Shown here: in pieces, positions 42,730 to 51,967 of the stretch
Layout: each line of letters starts with the position of its first letter
Numbering within the stretch: the first letter of the stretch is position 1
DNA from: Fimenecus sp052169395
Lineage (GTDB): Bacteria; Bacillota; Clostridia; Oscillospirales; Acutalibacteraceae
Direction of reading: 5' to 3'
Length of the DNA: 64,000 bases
NCBI GenBank assembly: GCA_052169395.1
Contig: JBQNCN010000001.1
Coordinates: 248,001-312,000, forward strand
Translations under genes and position numbers: made by a program
Notes under the pieces: model-generated
Database searches by the model: none
The model's input: only the letters and a program-made list of their open reading frames with translations
Told to the model about the DNA's origin: nothing

Positions 42730-42750
42730 AGTTTTCCTCCTTAACAGAAT

Positions 42751-42880
42751 TATCGCATTTATGCGATAAACTAATCATACTGTGCAGCGACTTATTTGTC
42801 AAGCACTTTTTCGCATAATCTGCGAAAAAATTATAAAAAACACAAAAAGCTGTTGCAAATATGCGAAACGCTGTTATAAT
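42751..42880. promoter_or_regulatory. CI/Cro switch: divergent promoters and three operators
   Basis: Minus promoter TTGACA (42802-42797) N17 TATGAT (42779-42774). Plus promoter TTGCAA (42853-42858) N16 TATAAT (42875-42880) with TGT extension. CGCA-centred operators: TATCGCATTTATGCGATA (42751-42768), TTCGCATAATCTGCGAA (about 42809-42825) and TTGCAAATATGCGAA (about 42853-42867), the last overlapping the CI promoter. Confidence 0.82.
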
Positions 42881-42901
42881 AGGATTGGTGAGGAGGTTCA
42901 T

Positions 42902-43537
42902 ATGACAATCGGAGAAAGAATAAAAAACAGAAGATTAAAGCTCGGATATACAGTCGATTATGTTGCGGATAAATTACATAAAAACAGAGCAACTATATAT
43001 CGCTATGAAAATAATGAGATTGAAAATCTACCAACTACAATATTAGAGCCTTTGGCAAAAATCTTAAAAACAACTCCCGCCGAGCTTATGGGCTGGGAAG
43101 CACAGGCAGACGATAATCAAAAGCTATATTTCCTTGATAAAAACAAGGTGTATTCTATTCCGATATTTGAAAGCGTGTCGGCGGGCTTCGGTACAACAGC
43201 TATAAATGAAATTGTAGACTACATACCTTTATATATAGAAACAAAAGAAGAAGCGGATAATACTATCTGTATTACCGTACAGGGCGACAGTATGTCGCCT
43301 AAAATAGATGACGGGGATTTAATTCAAGTCCGTAGACAAACCACAGTTGACAGTGGCTCTGTCGGTGTAGTTCTTATAGACAATGAAGAATCTCTTGTCA
43401 AAAAAATTGTTTACGACCATAAAAGCATTGATTTAATTTCATTTAACAAGCGGTATCAGACAATGCATTTTGAAGGTGCCGATTTGCAGCGTATACAGGT
43501 TTTAGGATTAGTTAAAAAAGTTATAAAAAATATATGA
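42902..43537 (+). CDS. CI-type repressor with S24 self-cleavage domain
   Basis: 211 aa from ATG 42902, GAGGAGG upstream. N-terminal HTH (residues 1-62), then a LexA/CI-like peptidase S24 domain: cleavage-site-like SAGFG (about 95-99), catalytic Ser in GDSMSPKI (about 130-137) and Lys in ESLVKK (about 170-175). SOS-induced RecA-dependent autocleavage, and hence prophage induction by DNA damage, is expected. Confidence 0.92.
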   Translation: MTIGERIKNRRLKLGYTVDYVADKLHKNRATIYRYENNEIENLPTTILEPLAKILKTTPAELMGWEAQADDNQKLYFLDKNKVYSIPIFESVSAGFGTTAINEIVDYIPLYIETKEEADNTICITVQGDSMSPKIDDGDLIQVRRQTTVDSGSVGVVLIDNEESLVKKIVYDHKSIDLISFNKRYQTMHFEGADLQRIQVLGLVKKVIKNI

Positions 43538-43553
43538 TAGAGAGGATGTTAAG

Positions 43554-44327
43554 ATGATTAAAATTAACGCGAAAATCAGTGAAAGGATATCAAAGAACTT
43601 AAAAAAATATCAGCCCATTTTACGAAAAGCAAAAGAAGCTGATATAAATGAAAGTGATACTGTAACTATAATTACAGATATGTTTTGTGATATTTTAGGC
43701 TATGATAAATACGAAAATCTTACATCTGAATATGCTATAAAAAAGACCTTTTGTGATTTAGCTGTTACTTTAAACGGATCCGTTCCGATTCTTATTGAAT
43801 GTAAAGCCATTGGATTAGATTTAAAAGAGGACCATGTCAGACAAGCTACAAACTACTCTGCAAATTCGGGTATTGAATGGGTTGTACTTACAAACGGTTT
43901 AGATTGGAAAATATACAAGGTTTTATTCACAAAACCCGTAGAAAAAGTATTGGTTTATGAATTTAATATTGATGAATTAAGCCCAAGGAAACCACAGGAT
44001 ATTGAGTTTTTATATTATCTTTGTATTGAGGCATTCCCCAAAAATAAAAAGCCTCTGCTTGACGAGCTATATTCTCAAAAGCAAATATTCAACCGATATA
44101 ATATCGGAAGATTATTATTAACCGATAAAATGATCGGCAGTTTAAAATCCACATCAAAAAAATTCTTTCCTGATATAAGAATAGATAATGATGATTTGAT
44201 TAAAATGCTAACAAATGAAGTTTTAAAGAGAGAAATAACAGAAGGTGAAGCCGCAGACAAAGCCAAAAAAGACATAACAAAGATAGAAAAAACAATAACC
44301 TCAAAAAAGAAATCTGAAAAATCATAG
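43554..44327 (+). CDS. Type I restriction HsdR N-terminal-like nuclease
   Basis: 257 aa. Matches the HSDR_N_2-type PD-(D/E)XK domain: ITDMFCDILGYDKYENLTSE, then DLAV...PILIECKA (acidic-x-K core, residues about 65-83) and ATNYSANSGIEWVVLTNG. A helical C-terminus with lysine-rich end follows. No methylase or specificity subunit is near. It lies directly after CI in the lysogenic operon, so it is expressed in the lysogen and may exclude other phages; that role is inference. Confidence 0.75.
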   Translation: MIKINAKISERISKNLKKYQPILRKAKEADINESDTVTIITDMFCDILGYDKYENLTSEYAIKKTFCDLAVTLNGSVPILIECKAIGLDLKEDHVRQATNYSANSGIEWVVLTNGLDWKIYKVLFTKPVEKVLVYEFNIDELSPRKPQDIEFLYYLCIEAFPKNKKPLLDELYSQKQIFNRYNIGRLLLTDKMIGSLKSTSKKFFPDIRIDNDDLIKMLTNEVLKREITEGEAADKAKKDITKIEKTITSKKKSEKS

Positions 44328-44393
44328 TTTAAGGTGATTAAACGGCCTTTAAAGATAACTTAAATCGCATTTGTAAGTAAATGAGCTGAATTT

Positions 44394-44729
44394 ATGAACT
44401 TTGGTGATAATTTAAAAAGGTTGTGTAATGATAGAGGCACAACACCAACGGCTTTATTAAAAAAGTTAGGTGTAAGCACTTCAAAAGTATCTGCGTGGTA
44501 TAACGGTGCTTTACCTAAAATTGAAATGTTAGAATTATTAGCAGAAGCCCTTGATTGTTCTGTAAAAGATTTTTTTGCAAGTGAACAAGATATATGTTGT
44601 AAAATCTTAACTCCGGATGAAAACGATATTTTAAAGGTTTATCGTGGGTTATCACGCAGAATGAAACACCAATTTATGAGTATGGTATATAGTTATGAGC
44701 CTGATATGGAAGATGACAAAAACGGTTGA
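44394..44729 (+). CDS. XRE-family regulator
   Basis: 111 aa. N-terminal HTH (LKRLCNDRGTTPTALLKKLG, VSTSKVSAWYNG) and a C-terminal helical part with CCKILTPDENDILKVYRGLS typical of phage regulators of this size. Weak ribosome site. It lies between the nuclease and integrase genes in the lysogenic arm. Confidence 0.78.
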   Translation: MNFGDNLKRLCNDRGTTPTALLKKLGVSTSKVSAWYNGALPKIEMLELLAEALDCSVKDFFASEQDICCKILTPDENDILKVYRGLSRRMKHQFMSMVYSYEPDMEDDKNG

Positions 44730-44744
44730 TTTTTCAATTAAATA

Positions 44745-45842
44745 ATGGCAAAAATAACAAAAAGAAAAGACGGTAGATATTTGATAAATGTTTATATAGG
44801 CTCTGTTAATGGCAGGGCTAAATATAAATCTGTGTATGGCAAAACACCCGTTGAAGTAAGAAACAAAGCTGCATTAGTGCGTGTTGAACATAATAAGGGT
44901 ATTGATATTTTATCCGGAGATAATTCAACTTTTAATTTTTGGGCAAATATGTGGCTTAAAAAAATAAAAATGAATACAACTAATGAATGGTATAAACTGT
45001 TAGAACAACGTACAAAATTATGGGTATCAGCATTTAATAACTATCCTATAACAAAAATTAAAACTGTTGATTGCGAAAATGTATTATTTGATCTAAGTAA
45101 AAATAACCCTAACTTTCACAATAAAAAGCCGTCAGACAGAACAATTAAATACTATACTAATATAATTACTCGGATATTCGATTTTTGCATACAAAATCAA
45201 GTTTTAACATTTAATCCCGCTAAATACATTACTAAACCGAAAGGCACTAAAAACAGCGTTAGAGAGCCTATCACAAACGATGAAATAAAATACTTTTTAA
45301 ACACACCGCATAAATTGCAAACTGCGTGCTTGATAATAATTTATACCGGTTTAAGACGCGGAGAAATGGTAGCATTGGAATGGTCAGATATAGACTTAAA
45401 AAACAAACTGTTGACAGTGAACAAATCTTTTGACTTCAAATCAAATAAAATAAAAAGTCCTAAAACTGCTTCAGGAAATAGAAAAATTCCTATACCTAAC
45501 ACTTTATATAAACACTTATACGAATTAAATTTAAGTGGAAAAAGTTTAATTTTATCAAATGAAGATAATACTGTAATTAGCGAAAAACGCTGGAATTATT
45601 TGTTTAACAACTATATTAAAATTATTTGCGATAAATATAATGTAAAATTCAATACCTCCGCACATCGTTTAAGGCATACTTATTGCACTTTACTATTTGA
45701 AGCCGGGATTGATGTGTTAACAGCTAAAAAATATATGGGACATTCCGATATTCAAACAACGATGAAAATCTATACGCATTTAAGAGATAGCCAAGAACAA
45801 AAAGCAATAGAAAAATTAAATGATTATCTCGACAATATATAA
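44745..45842 (+). CDS. int: Tyrosine integrase
   Basis: 365 aa. N-terminal arm-binding domain of the Tn916 Int type (residues 1-about 50, KRKDGRYLINVYIGSVNGRA), core-binding SAM-like domain (about 60-165), catalytic domain with TGLRRGEMVAL (Arg), HRLRHTYCT (His-x-x-Arg) and HSDIQTTMKIYTH (His...Tyr). No clear Shine-Dalgarno precedes the ATG. It sits next to attR at the tRNA end, with TTAGTCAA arm sites just beyond its stop. Confidence 0.95.
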   Translation: MAKITKRKDGRYLINVYIGSVNGRAKYKSVYGKTPVEVRNKAALVRVEHNKGIDILSGDNSTFNFWANMWLKKIKMNTTNEWYKLLEQRTKLWVSAFNNYPITKIKTVDCENVLFDLSKNNPNFHNKKPSDRTIKYYTNIITRIFDFCIQNQVLTFNPAKYITKPKGTKNSVREPITNDEIKYFLNTPHKLQTACLIIIYTGLRRGEMVALEWSDIDLKNKLLTVNKSFDFKSNKIKSPKTASGNRKIPIPNTLYKHLYELNLSGKSLILSNEDNTVISEKRWNYLFNNYIKIICDKYNVKFNTSAHRLRHTYCTLLFEAGIDVLTAKKYMGHSDIQTTMKIYTHLRDSQEQKAIEKLNDYLDNI

Positions 45843-45852
45843 ATTGTTTATA

Positions 45853-45871
45853 TTAGTCAAGTATTAGTCAA
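45853..45871 (+). promoter_or_regulatory. Right integrase arm-type sites
   Basis: TTAGTCAA at 45853-45860 and 45864-45871, 11-bp pitch, same orientation as the copies beside attL. Confidence 0.7.
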
Positions 45872-45900
45872 AAGCATATATTTTTACATTTTATAAACAT

Positions 45901-45989
45901 AATAAAAGCCTTGAAACAACACTGTTTCAAGGCTTTTATTTGGCAGGGGCAGAAGGACTTGAACCCTCGGCACGCGGTTTTGGAGACCG
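45901..45989. repeat. attR: right 89-bp attachment core
   Basis: Identical to 12247-12335. It contains the terminator and the 3' half of the functional tRNA-Trp; the 5' half continues into host DNA at 45990-46016. Confidence 0.95.
45903..45940 (-). terminator. Terminator of the tRNA operon
   Basis: Inverted repeat TAAAAGCCTTGAAAC / GTTTCAAGGCTTTTA just after the tRNA-Trp CCA end. It lies inside the att core, so the phage supplies this copy. Confidence 0.85.
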
Positions 45990-46016
45990 CTGCTCTACCA
46001 ACTGAGCTATACCCCT
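45941..46016 (-). tRNA. tRNA-Trp (CCA anticodon), prophage integration target
   Basis: Cloverleaf: AGGGGTA/TGCCCCT acceptor, GCTC/GAGC D-stem, anticodon loop CTCCAAA (CCA), T-arm GAGGG-TTCAAGT-CCTTC, CCA encoded. It is intact because the phage att site restores the 3' half. Confidence 0.96.
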
Positions 46017-46030
46017 AACTAACGGTACGA

Positions 46031-46107
46031 TGGTGGGCCATCAGGGACTCGAACCCCGGACCGCCCGGTTATGAGCCGGATGCTCTAACCAACTGAGCTA
46101 ATGGCCC
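46031..46107 (-). tRNA. tRNA-Ile2 (CAU, lysidine type) or Met
   Basis: GGGCCAT/ATGGCCC acceptor, anticodon loop CTCATAA, CCA encoded. The loop and flanks (GGCTCATAACC) match tRNA-Ile2, whose C34 is changed to lysidine by TilS to read AUA, better than elongator Met. Not the initiator type, as the acceptor begins with a G-C pair. Confidence 0.85.
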
Positions 46108-46124
46108 TCGCGACCGTGATTTGT

Positions 46125-46153
46125 ATTATACTAATTTACGCCTTTAATGTCAA
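46125..46153 (-). promoter_or_regulatory. Promoter of the tRNA operon
   Basis: Perfect consensus TTGACA (46153-46148) N17 TATAAT (46130-46125), followed by a GC-rich discriminator as usual for stable RNA genes. Confidence 0.92.
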
Positions 46154-46163
46154 TCTAAAATTC

Positions 46164-47102
46164 TTATTTTTTCTCCAAATGAAAAAAAAGTTCTTCTCCG
46201 TCGGTTCCAACACAGATATTTCCATTAGTATCTGTTCGTTTATATTGTATTTTTAATTCATCAAGTCTTCTTAAAAGCTTTTCCGACGGCAAATTATACG
46301 AATTATTAAGCCCTACAGAAATAACAGCAAAACTCGGATTTACCCTTTTAAGATATTCAAATGAAGACGAATTATTGCTACCGTGATGTCCAAGCTTTAT
46401 AACCTCTGATGAAATATCAACTTTCGATTTAAGTATATCCTCTTCCTCTAAAAACTCAGCATCACCTTGAAAAAGAACACTTTTATTTTTATATGAAATT
46501 TTTATAACTATAGATGAATTATTTGTACTGTCTTTATATTCTTTTATCGGTGCAATAATTTTAAAACTTGCATCAGCTAATGAGTATATATCATTTACAA
46601 CAGGTTTAAAAATCCTTGCATTTTCCTTTGAAACTGCCAAAACAAAACGATCAAAAGAACCTGTATCATTATTTATTTTATTCATCATAATATTATTGAC
46701 TTTATATTTTTTCAAAATATCGGCTCCTGCTCCGATATGATCTTCATCGGCATGAGTTGCTACAAGCCACTCTATTTCACTTATCCCTTGTGCTTTAAGA
46801 TACGCATCCACTTTTGCAAACGCCTCATGCCCACCTGTATCTATAAGCATTGCTTTATCCTTGCAAATCACCAGAGCACAATCACCTTGCCCCACATCAA
46901 TAAAATGTACACTAAAAGGATAAGCATTTTTATTAGCCGAATTTGTTAAAGGAGCAGTATTTTTATCGGAAAATATCGTATTATAAATTCCATTTTCTGA
47001 AAATATAAAAAATAATAAAAAAAATAATACTAACGACAATATTATTGCCGTTAGTATTACATATGATCTATTGATATTTTGAATTTTCTTTTTCGTTTCC
47101 AT
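46164..47102 (-). CDS. ComEC-like metallo-beta-lactamase-fold hydrolase
   Basis: 312 aa. One N-terminal membrane helix (about 12-32), then an MBL domain like that of ComEC/Rec2: VHFIDVGQGDCALV (about 65-78), MLIDTGG, THADEDHIGAG metal ligands (about 115-125), KLGHHGS (about 232-238). No ComEC channel domain, so it is the stand-alone exported or surface type of unknown substrate. One-base overlap with parC. Confidence 0.85.
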   Translation of the reverse strand: METKKKIQNINRSYVILTAIILSLVLFFLLFFIFSENGIYNTIFSDKNTAPLTNSANKNAYPFSVHFIDVGQGDCALVICKDKAMLIDTGGHEAFAKVDAYLKAQGISEIEWLVATHADEDHIGAGADILKKYKVNNIMMNKINNDTGSFDRFVLAVSKENARIFKPVVNDIYSLADASFKIIAPIKEYKDSTNNSSIVIKISYKNKSVLFQGDAEFLEEEDILKSKVDISSEVIKLGHHGSNNSSSFEYLKRVNPSFAVISVGLNNSYNLPSEKLLRRLDELKIQYKRTDTNGNICVGTDGEELFFHLEKK

Positions 47103-49342
47103 TACATTTTAATCTGTTCGCCTATATCATCTGCAGAAAGTACCGTGCCTGTGGTAGGAAGGCTCTTTGTTCTATACCTTGACGGATTTTCAAACATTCC
47201 GTCTTGATATGGCTTAACATTATTTAAAACGCTATTCTTTTTCAGTTTCATTACAGCCACACCCTGTGAATCCTTTGTAGTTTTTGAAGCAATAGCACCC
47301 GTATTCATAAGAAGAACCTTTCCGTTGGAATTATAAAGTACAAATTCACAATCCTCTTTAATATAAAAAGCCGAAACAAGTGGAGATTTATCTGAAAATG
47401 CTTTTACAAGACGTTTTCTGTTAGTTTTTGTTTCATATGCACTTATATCAATTTTGGCACATTTTCCATTTTCAAAGAAAAATACCATATAACCGATATA
47501 TTCTTTAATTGCCGCCATATAAACAGCAGTTTCATCAGCTTCCATAAGAAGTGTTGTCGCAATATAATCACCCAAAATTGACGCTTTTCCATCAGAAAAT
47601 TCACAAGCATTTGACTTATAACAATTATTCATATTACTAAAAAATAAAAGTTCCGTATTGTTTGTGGCCTCAATTTCTTCAATTATTTTATCTCCGTCCT
47701 TAAGCTTCTGAGCACCGCTCATACGAAGAGACTGTGGTGTTATTTTCTTAAAATAGCCCTCTTTGGTAAAGAAAAGTATTACATCATAATTTGGCATTTC
47801 AGCTTGAATTTCAGTTTGCTTTGAACTTTCAAAATCATAAAGAATTTCAGTTTTTCTAGGCTTTGCATATTTTTTTATAACTTCATTAAGTTCATCTACA
47901 ATTATTTTAAGAATTCTTGACTTTTTACTTAAAATATCTTCCAAATCATCTATTTCCTTACGAAGTCTCTCTATATCTGCCGTCCTATTGACTATATATT
48001 CTCTGTTAAGATGACGCAACTTTATTTCAGCAACATATTCAGCCTGAATTTTATCAATACCGAAACCTATCATAAGATTCGGTACAACCTCAGTTTCCTG
48101 TGAGGTATTTCTTACAATACTTACAGCCTTGTCAATATCCAAAAGAATTTTTTCAAGTCCCTCTAAAAGATGAAGTTTTTCTTTATTTTTATTACATTCA
48201 AAATATACTCTGCGCCTTACACATTCAGCTCTGAAAGCTATCCACTCAAGAAGAAGCTCACGAACTCCCAAAACACGTGGAGAACCTGAAATAAGTACAT
48301 TTATATTACAACCGAAAGAATCTTCCAATGTTGTCATATTGAAAAGTTTAAACATAAGTGTATCAGGCTCTACACCTCGCTTAAGGTCTATGGTTATTTT
48401 AAGTCCGCTCTTATCGGTTTCATCTCTTATATCTGAAATTTCTTTTATTTTATTTGACTTTACAAGCTCAATAACTTTATCAATAATTGCTTCAGAAGTT
48501 GTAGTCGGAGGTATTTCCGTTATATTTATTCTGTTTCCATTTTTTTCATAATCATATCTACTGCGAATCTTAATGCTGCCACGGCCGATATTATATATAT
48601 CCTCAAGTTGTGCACGGTTATAAAGAAGATATGCTCCTCCTGGAAAATCGGGCGCTTTAAGCGTTTCAAAAATATCAAACTCATCATCTTTAATAAGTCC
48701 TATAGTTGTTTCACAAAGCTCTTTAATATTAAAACTGCAAATATTAGAAGCCATACCGACAGCTATACCCATATTGGAATTTGCAAGTATTGTCGGAAAA
48801 CTTACGGGAAAAAGTGTAGGTTCGGTTGTGGAATTATCATAATTCGGTACAAAATCAATTGTATCCTTATCAATATCACGAAAAAGCTCATTTGATATTG
48901 CAGAAAGCTTTGCCTCTGTATATCTTGATGCGGCATAAGCCATATTTTTACTGTATGACTTACCAAAATTTCCTTTAGATTCAATATAAGGATATAAAAG
49001 ACTTTCGTTACCCCTTGTCATTCTCACCATTGTTTCATAAATAGCGGCATCACCGTGTGGATTAAGCTGCATTGTACGTCCCACAATATTTGCGGATTTA
49101 ATGGTATTTCCAGTTAATAACCCCATTTTATACATTGTATAAAGAAGTTTTCTATGTGAAGGCTTAAAACCGTCTATTTCGGGAATTGCACGGGACATAA
49201 TAACACTCATTGCATACGGCATATAATTAAGTTCAAGCGTGTCTACAATATCCTGATTTACAATATTACCTGCACCTTCAATATGTGCCTTCATGCTATT
49301 GAGAGTATCTTTCTGTTCTATTATATTTTTTTTCTTAGGCAT
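47102..49342 (-). CDS. parC: DNA topoisomerase IV subunit A
   Basis: 746 aa type IIA topoisomerase cleavage subunit. Begins breakage-reunion domain with YMPYAMSVIMSRAIPEIDG; active-site Tyr in ASRYTEAKLS (about residue 137). The C-terminal part is shorter than in GyrA and lacks a clear GyrA box, which favours topoisomerase IV. It decatenates daughter chromosomes. Paired with parE 8 bp upstream. Confidence 0.88.
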   Translation of the reverse strand: MPKKKNIIEQKDTLNSMKAHIEGAGNIVNQDIVDTLELNYMPYAMSVIMSRAIPEIDGFKPSHRKLLYTMYKMGLLTGNTIKSANIVGRTMQLNPHGDAAIYETMVRMTRGNESLLYPYIESKGNFGKSYSKNMAYAASRYTEAKLSAISNELFRDIDKDTIDFVPNYDNSTTEPTLFPVSFPTILANSNMGIAVGMASNICSFNIKELCETTIGLIKDDEFDIFETLKAPDFPGGAYLLYNRAQLEDIYNIGRGSIKIRSRYDYEKNGNRINITEIPPTTTSEAIIDKVIELVKSNKIKEISDIRDETDKSGLKITIDLKRGVEPDTLMFKLFNMTTLEDSFGCNINVLISGSPRVLGVRELLLEWIAFRAECVRRRVYFECNKNKEKLHLLEGLEKILLDIDKAVSIVRNTSQETEVVPNLMIGFGIDKIQAEYVAEIKLRHLNREYIVNRTADIERLRKEIDDLEDILSKKSRILKIIVDELNEVIKKYAKPRKTEILYDFESSKQTEIQAEMPNYDVILFFTKEGYFKKITPQSLRMSGAQKLKDGDKIIEEIEATNNTELLFFSNMNNCYKSNACEFSDGKASILGDYIATTLLMEADETAVYMAAIKEYIGYMVFFFENGKCAKIDISAYETKTNRKRLVKAFSDKSPLVSAFYIKEDCEFVLYNSNGKVLLMNTGAIASKTTKDSQGVAVMKLKKNSVLNNVKPYQDGMFENPSRYRTKSLPTTGTVLSADDIGEQIKM

Positions 49343-49350
49343 TTTTCACC

Positions 49351-51336
49351 TCACGATAAATCCGCCAATTCAATATAATCGGCACCGTTTCTTGAAATAT
49401 AATCTTTTCTTCCTTGAAGATCGTCACCTAAAAGAACATCAAATTTTTCCGTTGTTCTCTCTGCGCTTTCATTAGGCTCTACCTTTATAAGACGCCTGGT
49501 TTTAGGATTCATTGTAGTCATCCACATCATATCAGGTTCATTTTCACCAAGCCCCTTTGAGCGCTGAACAGTAAATTTCTTATCACCTATTTCCTCAAGA
49601 ATATTCTTGCGTTCCTGCTCATTATAACAAAACCATGTACCGTCTTTTGTTGTTATTTCGTAAAGAGGCGATTCTGCAATATATACCTTACCCGCTTTTA
49701 TAAGTGACGGCATAAGACGATATATCATTGTTAAAATAAGCGTTCTTATCTGATACCCGTCAACATCGGCATCAGTACAAATAATAATCTTGCTCCAACG
49801 CAAATTTTCCATATTAAAAAGAGATATTTTTTTATTCGCTGAAGATTTTACCTCAACGCCACACCCAAGCACCTTTATTAAATCCATTATTATGTCCGAT
49901 TTAAATATTTTAGGATAATCCGCCTTAAGACAATTTAAAATTTTACCCCTAACCGGCATAATAGCTTGAAAATTGGAATCTCTTGCCTGCTTACAGGCAC
50001 CGAGAGCTGAATCACCCTCAACTATGAAAATTTCCCTTTCTGAAACCTCTTTTGAACGGCAATCCACAAATTTTTCTATACGGTCCGTCATAGAATTTCC
50101 CGAAGACAATACCTTTTTAATATTCAACCGTGTACTTTCAGCTTTTATTCTTGAACGAAGATTTATAAGTACCTGATTTGCAATCTTCTCAGCCTCAATT
50201 CTGTTTTCAAGAAAATAGACTTCAAGATTATGCCTTAAAAATACAGTAAGAGCTTCTCTTATAAACTTATTATTTATAGCTTTCTTTGTTTGGTTTTCAT
50301 AAGATGTACTTGTAGAAAAAGAAGATATTACAATACAAAGGCAATCTTCAATATCTTTAAATGCTATTCTTTCGTCGCTTTTAAGATATTTACCGTTTTG
50401 TTTCAAATATTGATCAATCTGTGAAACAAACGCAGATCTTACGGCCTTATCCGGAGAGCCTCCATACTCAAGAAAACTTGAATTATGATAATACTCAATA
50501 AGCTGATTTTTATTTGAAAAGCAAAAACTTACATTCATTTTCAACTTATAATCGGGTAAATCTTCTCTATCCCGTCCCCTATCGGAACCTTCCCATGTTA
50601 CAACCGGCGTAAGAGCGTTTTCTCCCACATATTCCTTTAAATAATCTTCAATTCCTTTTTCGTAAATATATTCAAACTTCTCAAATGATTTTGTTTCTAT
50701 TTCATTTTTTAGAATAAACTTTATTCCCGCATTTACGACCGACTGCCTTTTCAACATTGATTTAAAATATTCAAGAGGAATTACAATATCGGTAAAAACT
50801 TTTAAGTCCGGTTTCCAGCGAATTCTTGTCCCCGTCTTCTTTTTATGTGAAGATTCTTTTATCAGTTCTCCTTGTGGAAGACCTTCTTTAAAATTCATTT
50901 TAAATAAATATCCATCTCTGCGACTTTCCGCTTCCATATATTCAGATGCATACTGAGTTGCACAAAGCCCAAGTCCATTTAACCCCAAAGAATATGTATA
51001 ACTTCCGCCACTGTTTGTATCATACTTTGATCCTGCATACATTTCACAAAAAAGCAAATCCCAGTTATATCTCTGCTCCTTCTCATTCCAATCCATAGGA
51101 ATTCCTCTTCCGCGGTCTTCTATTTCAATAGAATTATCTAAAAATCTTGTAATTATAATTTCATTTCCGTGTCCTTCTCTTGCCTCATCAACCGAATTTG
51201 AAAGTATCTCAAAAACAGCGTGTTCGCAACCCTCAAGCCCATCAGACCCGAAAATAACAGCAGGGCGTTTTCTTACTCTGTCGGCACCTTTAAGCTGTGT
51301 TATACTCTCTTCTCCATAAGCAATCTTTTTTGCCAT
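49351..51336 (-). CDS. parE: DNA topoisomerase IV subunit B
   Basis: 661 aa from ATG 51336 (MAKKIAYGEESI), GGAGAG upstream. GHKL ATPase (NSVDEAREGHG, EDRGRGIPMD, LNGLGLCATQYAS), transducer, and Toprim domain with EGDSALGA and DADVDG. The family motif usually reads DADVDGxHI; here it is DADVDGYQI. Supplies ATP energy to ParC. Confidence 0.9.
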   Translation of the reverse strand: MAKKIAYGEESITQLKGADRVRKRPAVIFGSDGLEGCEHAVFEILSNSVDEAREGHGNEIIITRFLDNSIEIEDRGRGIPMDWNEKEQRYNWDLLFCEMYAGSKYDTNSGGSYTYSLGLNGLGLCATQYASEYMEAESRRDGYLFKMNFKEGLPQGELIKESSHKKKTGTRIRWKPDLKVFTDIVIPLEYFKSMLKRQSVVNAGIKFILKNEIETKSFEKFEYIYEKGIEDYLKEYVGENALTPVVTWEGSDRGRDREDLPDYKLKMNVSFCFSNKNQLIEYYHNSSFLEYGGSPDKAVRSAFVSQIDQYLKQNGKYLKSDERIAFKDIEDCLCIVISSFSTSTSYENQTKKAINNKFIREALTVFLRHNLEVYFLENRIEAEKIANQVLINLRSRIKAESTRLNIKKVLSSGNSMTDRIEKFVDCRSKEVSEREIFIVEGDSALGACKQARDSNFQAIMPVRGKILNCLKADYPKIFKSDIIMDLIKVLGCGVEVKSSANKKISLFNMENLRWSKIIICTDADVDGYQIRTLILTMIYRLMPSLIKAGKVYIAESPLYEITTKDGTWFCYNEQERKNILEEIGDKKFTVQRSKGLGENEPDMMWMTTMNPKTRRLIKVEPNESAERTTEKFDVLLGDDLQGRKDYISRNGADYIELADLS

Positions 51337-51541
51337 TAATCTCTCCAAATATTTTTGTGAAATAATAAATATTTTACAATTTATAGTATTTAAAGTCAAA
51401 CATACTCTCATATATTGTAGTATATTATAATTTTTCTTGACAAATTATTACATCAATTATAAAATGTTATTGCAATTCAATCGCATCCATAACTGTAAAT
51501 GCAAATCATTTAATAATATAAATTAATTAGTGGTGATATAA

Positions 51542-51967
51542 ATGAATTTTGCTCAAAAATTAAAGCAATTACGAAAATCGAATCAAATGACACAGCAAGA
51601 TGCTGCCAATGCTATAGGTATTGCGAAAAGAACCTATGTTTCTTATGAGCTTGACGGAAGATATCCTAGAAATCACGCAATATACGAAAAAATAGCACAG
51701 GTTTTTGGAGTCAATAAAAATTACCTACTTACAGAAGATGAAGAATTTATAAGTGAAGCATCGGAGCAATTCGGATATAGAGGTCAAGCAGAAGCAATTC
51801 AACTTGTATCACAACTTTCAGGACTTTTTGCAGGCGGTCAATTAAGTGATGAAGAAGCTGACGGAGTTATGATCGCTCTTCAAAAAGCCTATTTTGACAG
51901 AAAACTTGCCGCAAAAGAAAAATATACTCCAAAAAAATTCAAGAGTTACAAAGAGGAAACTCTTTGA
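51542..51967 (+). CDS. XRE-family regulator (ImmR-like)
   Basis: 141 aa. HTH at residues 1-60 (LKQLRKSNQMTQQDAANAIG, IAKRTYVSYELDGRYPR). The rest is a short helical region. Its stop overlaps the TTG start of an ImmA/IrrE-like protease gene (TTGA), a typical repressor/anti-repressor pair of mobile elements. Here it is outside the prophage, next to tRNA-Ser. Confidence 0.8.
   Translation: MNFAQKLKQLRKSNQMTQQDAANAIGIAKRTYVSYELDGRYPRNHAIYEKIAQVFGVNKNYLLTEDEEFISEASEQFGYRGQAEAIQLVSQLSGLFAGGQLSDEEADGVMIALQKAYFDRKLAAKEKYTPKKFKSYKEETL

Larger units (their letters stand above)
12247..45989. mobile_element. Complete siphovirus-type prophage integrated in tRNA-Trp
   Basis: Bounded by two identical 89-bp att copies (12247-12335 and 45901-45989), giving a unit of about 33.7 kb. 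It contains integrase, repressor, replication/recombination, packaging (terS, terL), portal, capsid, tail with tape measure, Dit and Tal, holin and endolysin, with no obvious frameshifted core gene, so it may be inducible. The late and early genes run on the minus strand; the repressor-integrase arm and the left-end toxin group run on plus. The long tail genes, tape measure and absence of a contractile sheath gene indicate a siphovirus. Confidence 0.95.

Noticed and set aside
46031..46107. Elongator tRNA-Met
   Set aside because: The CAU anticodon fits, but the GGCTCATAACC arm and other bases agree better with tRNA-Ile2; Met remains possible.
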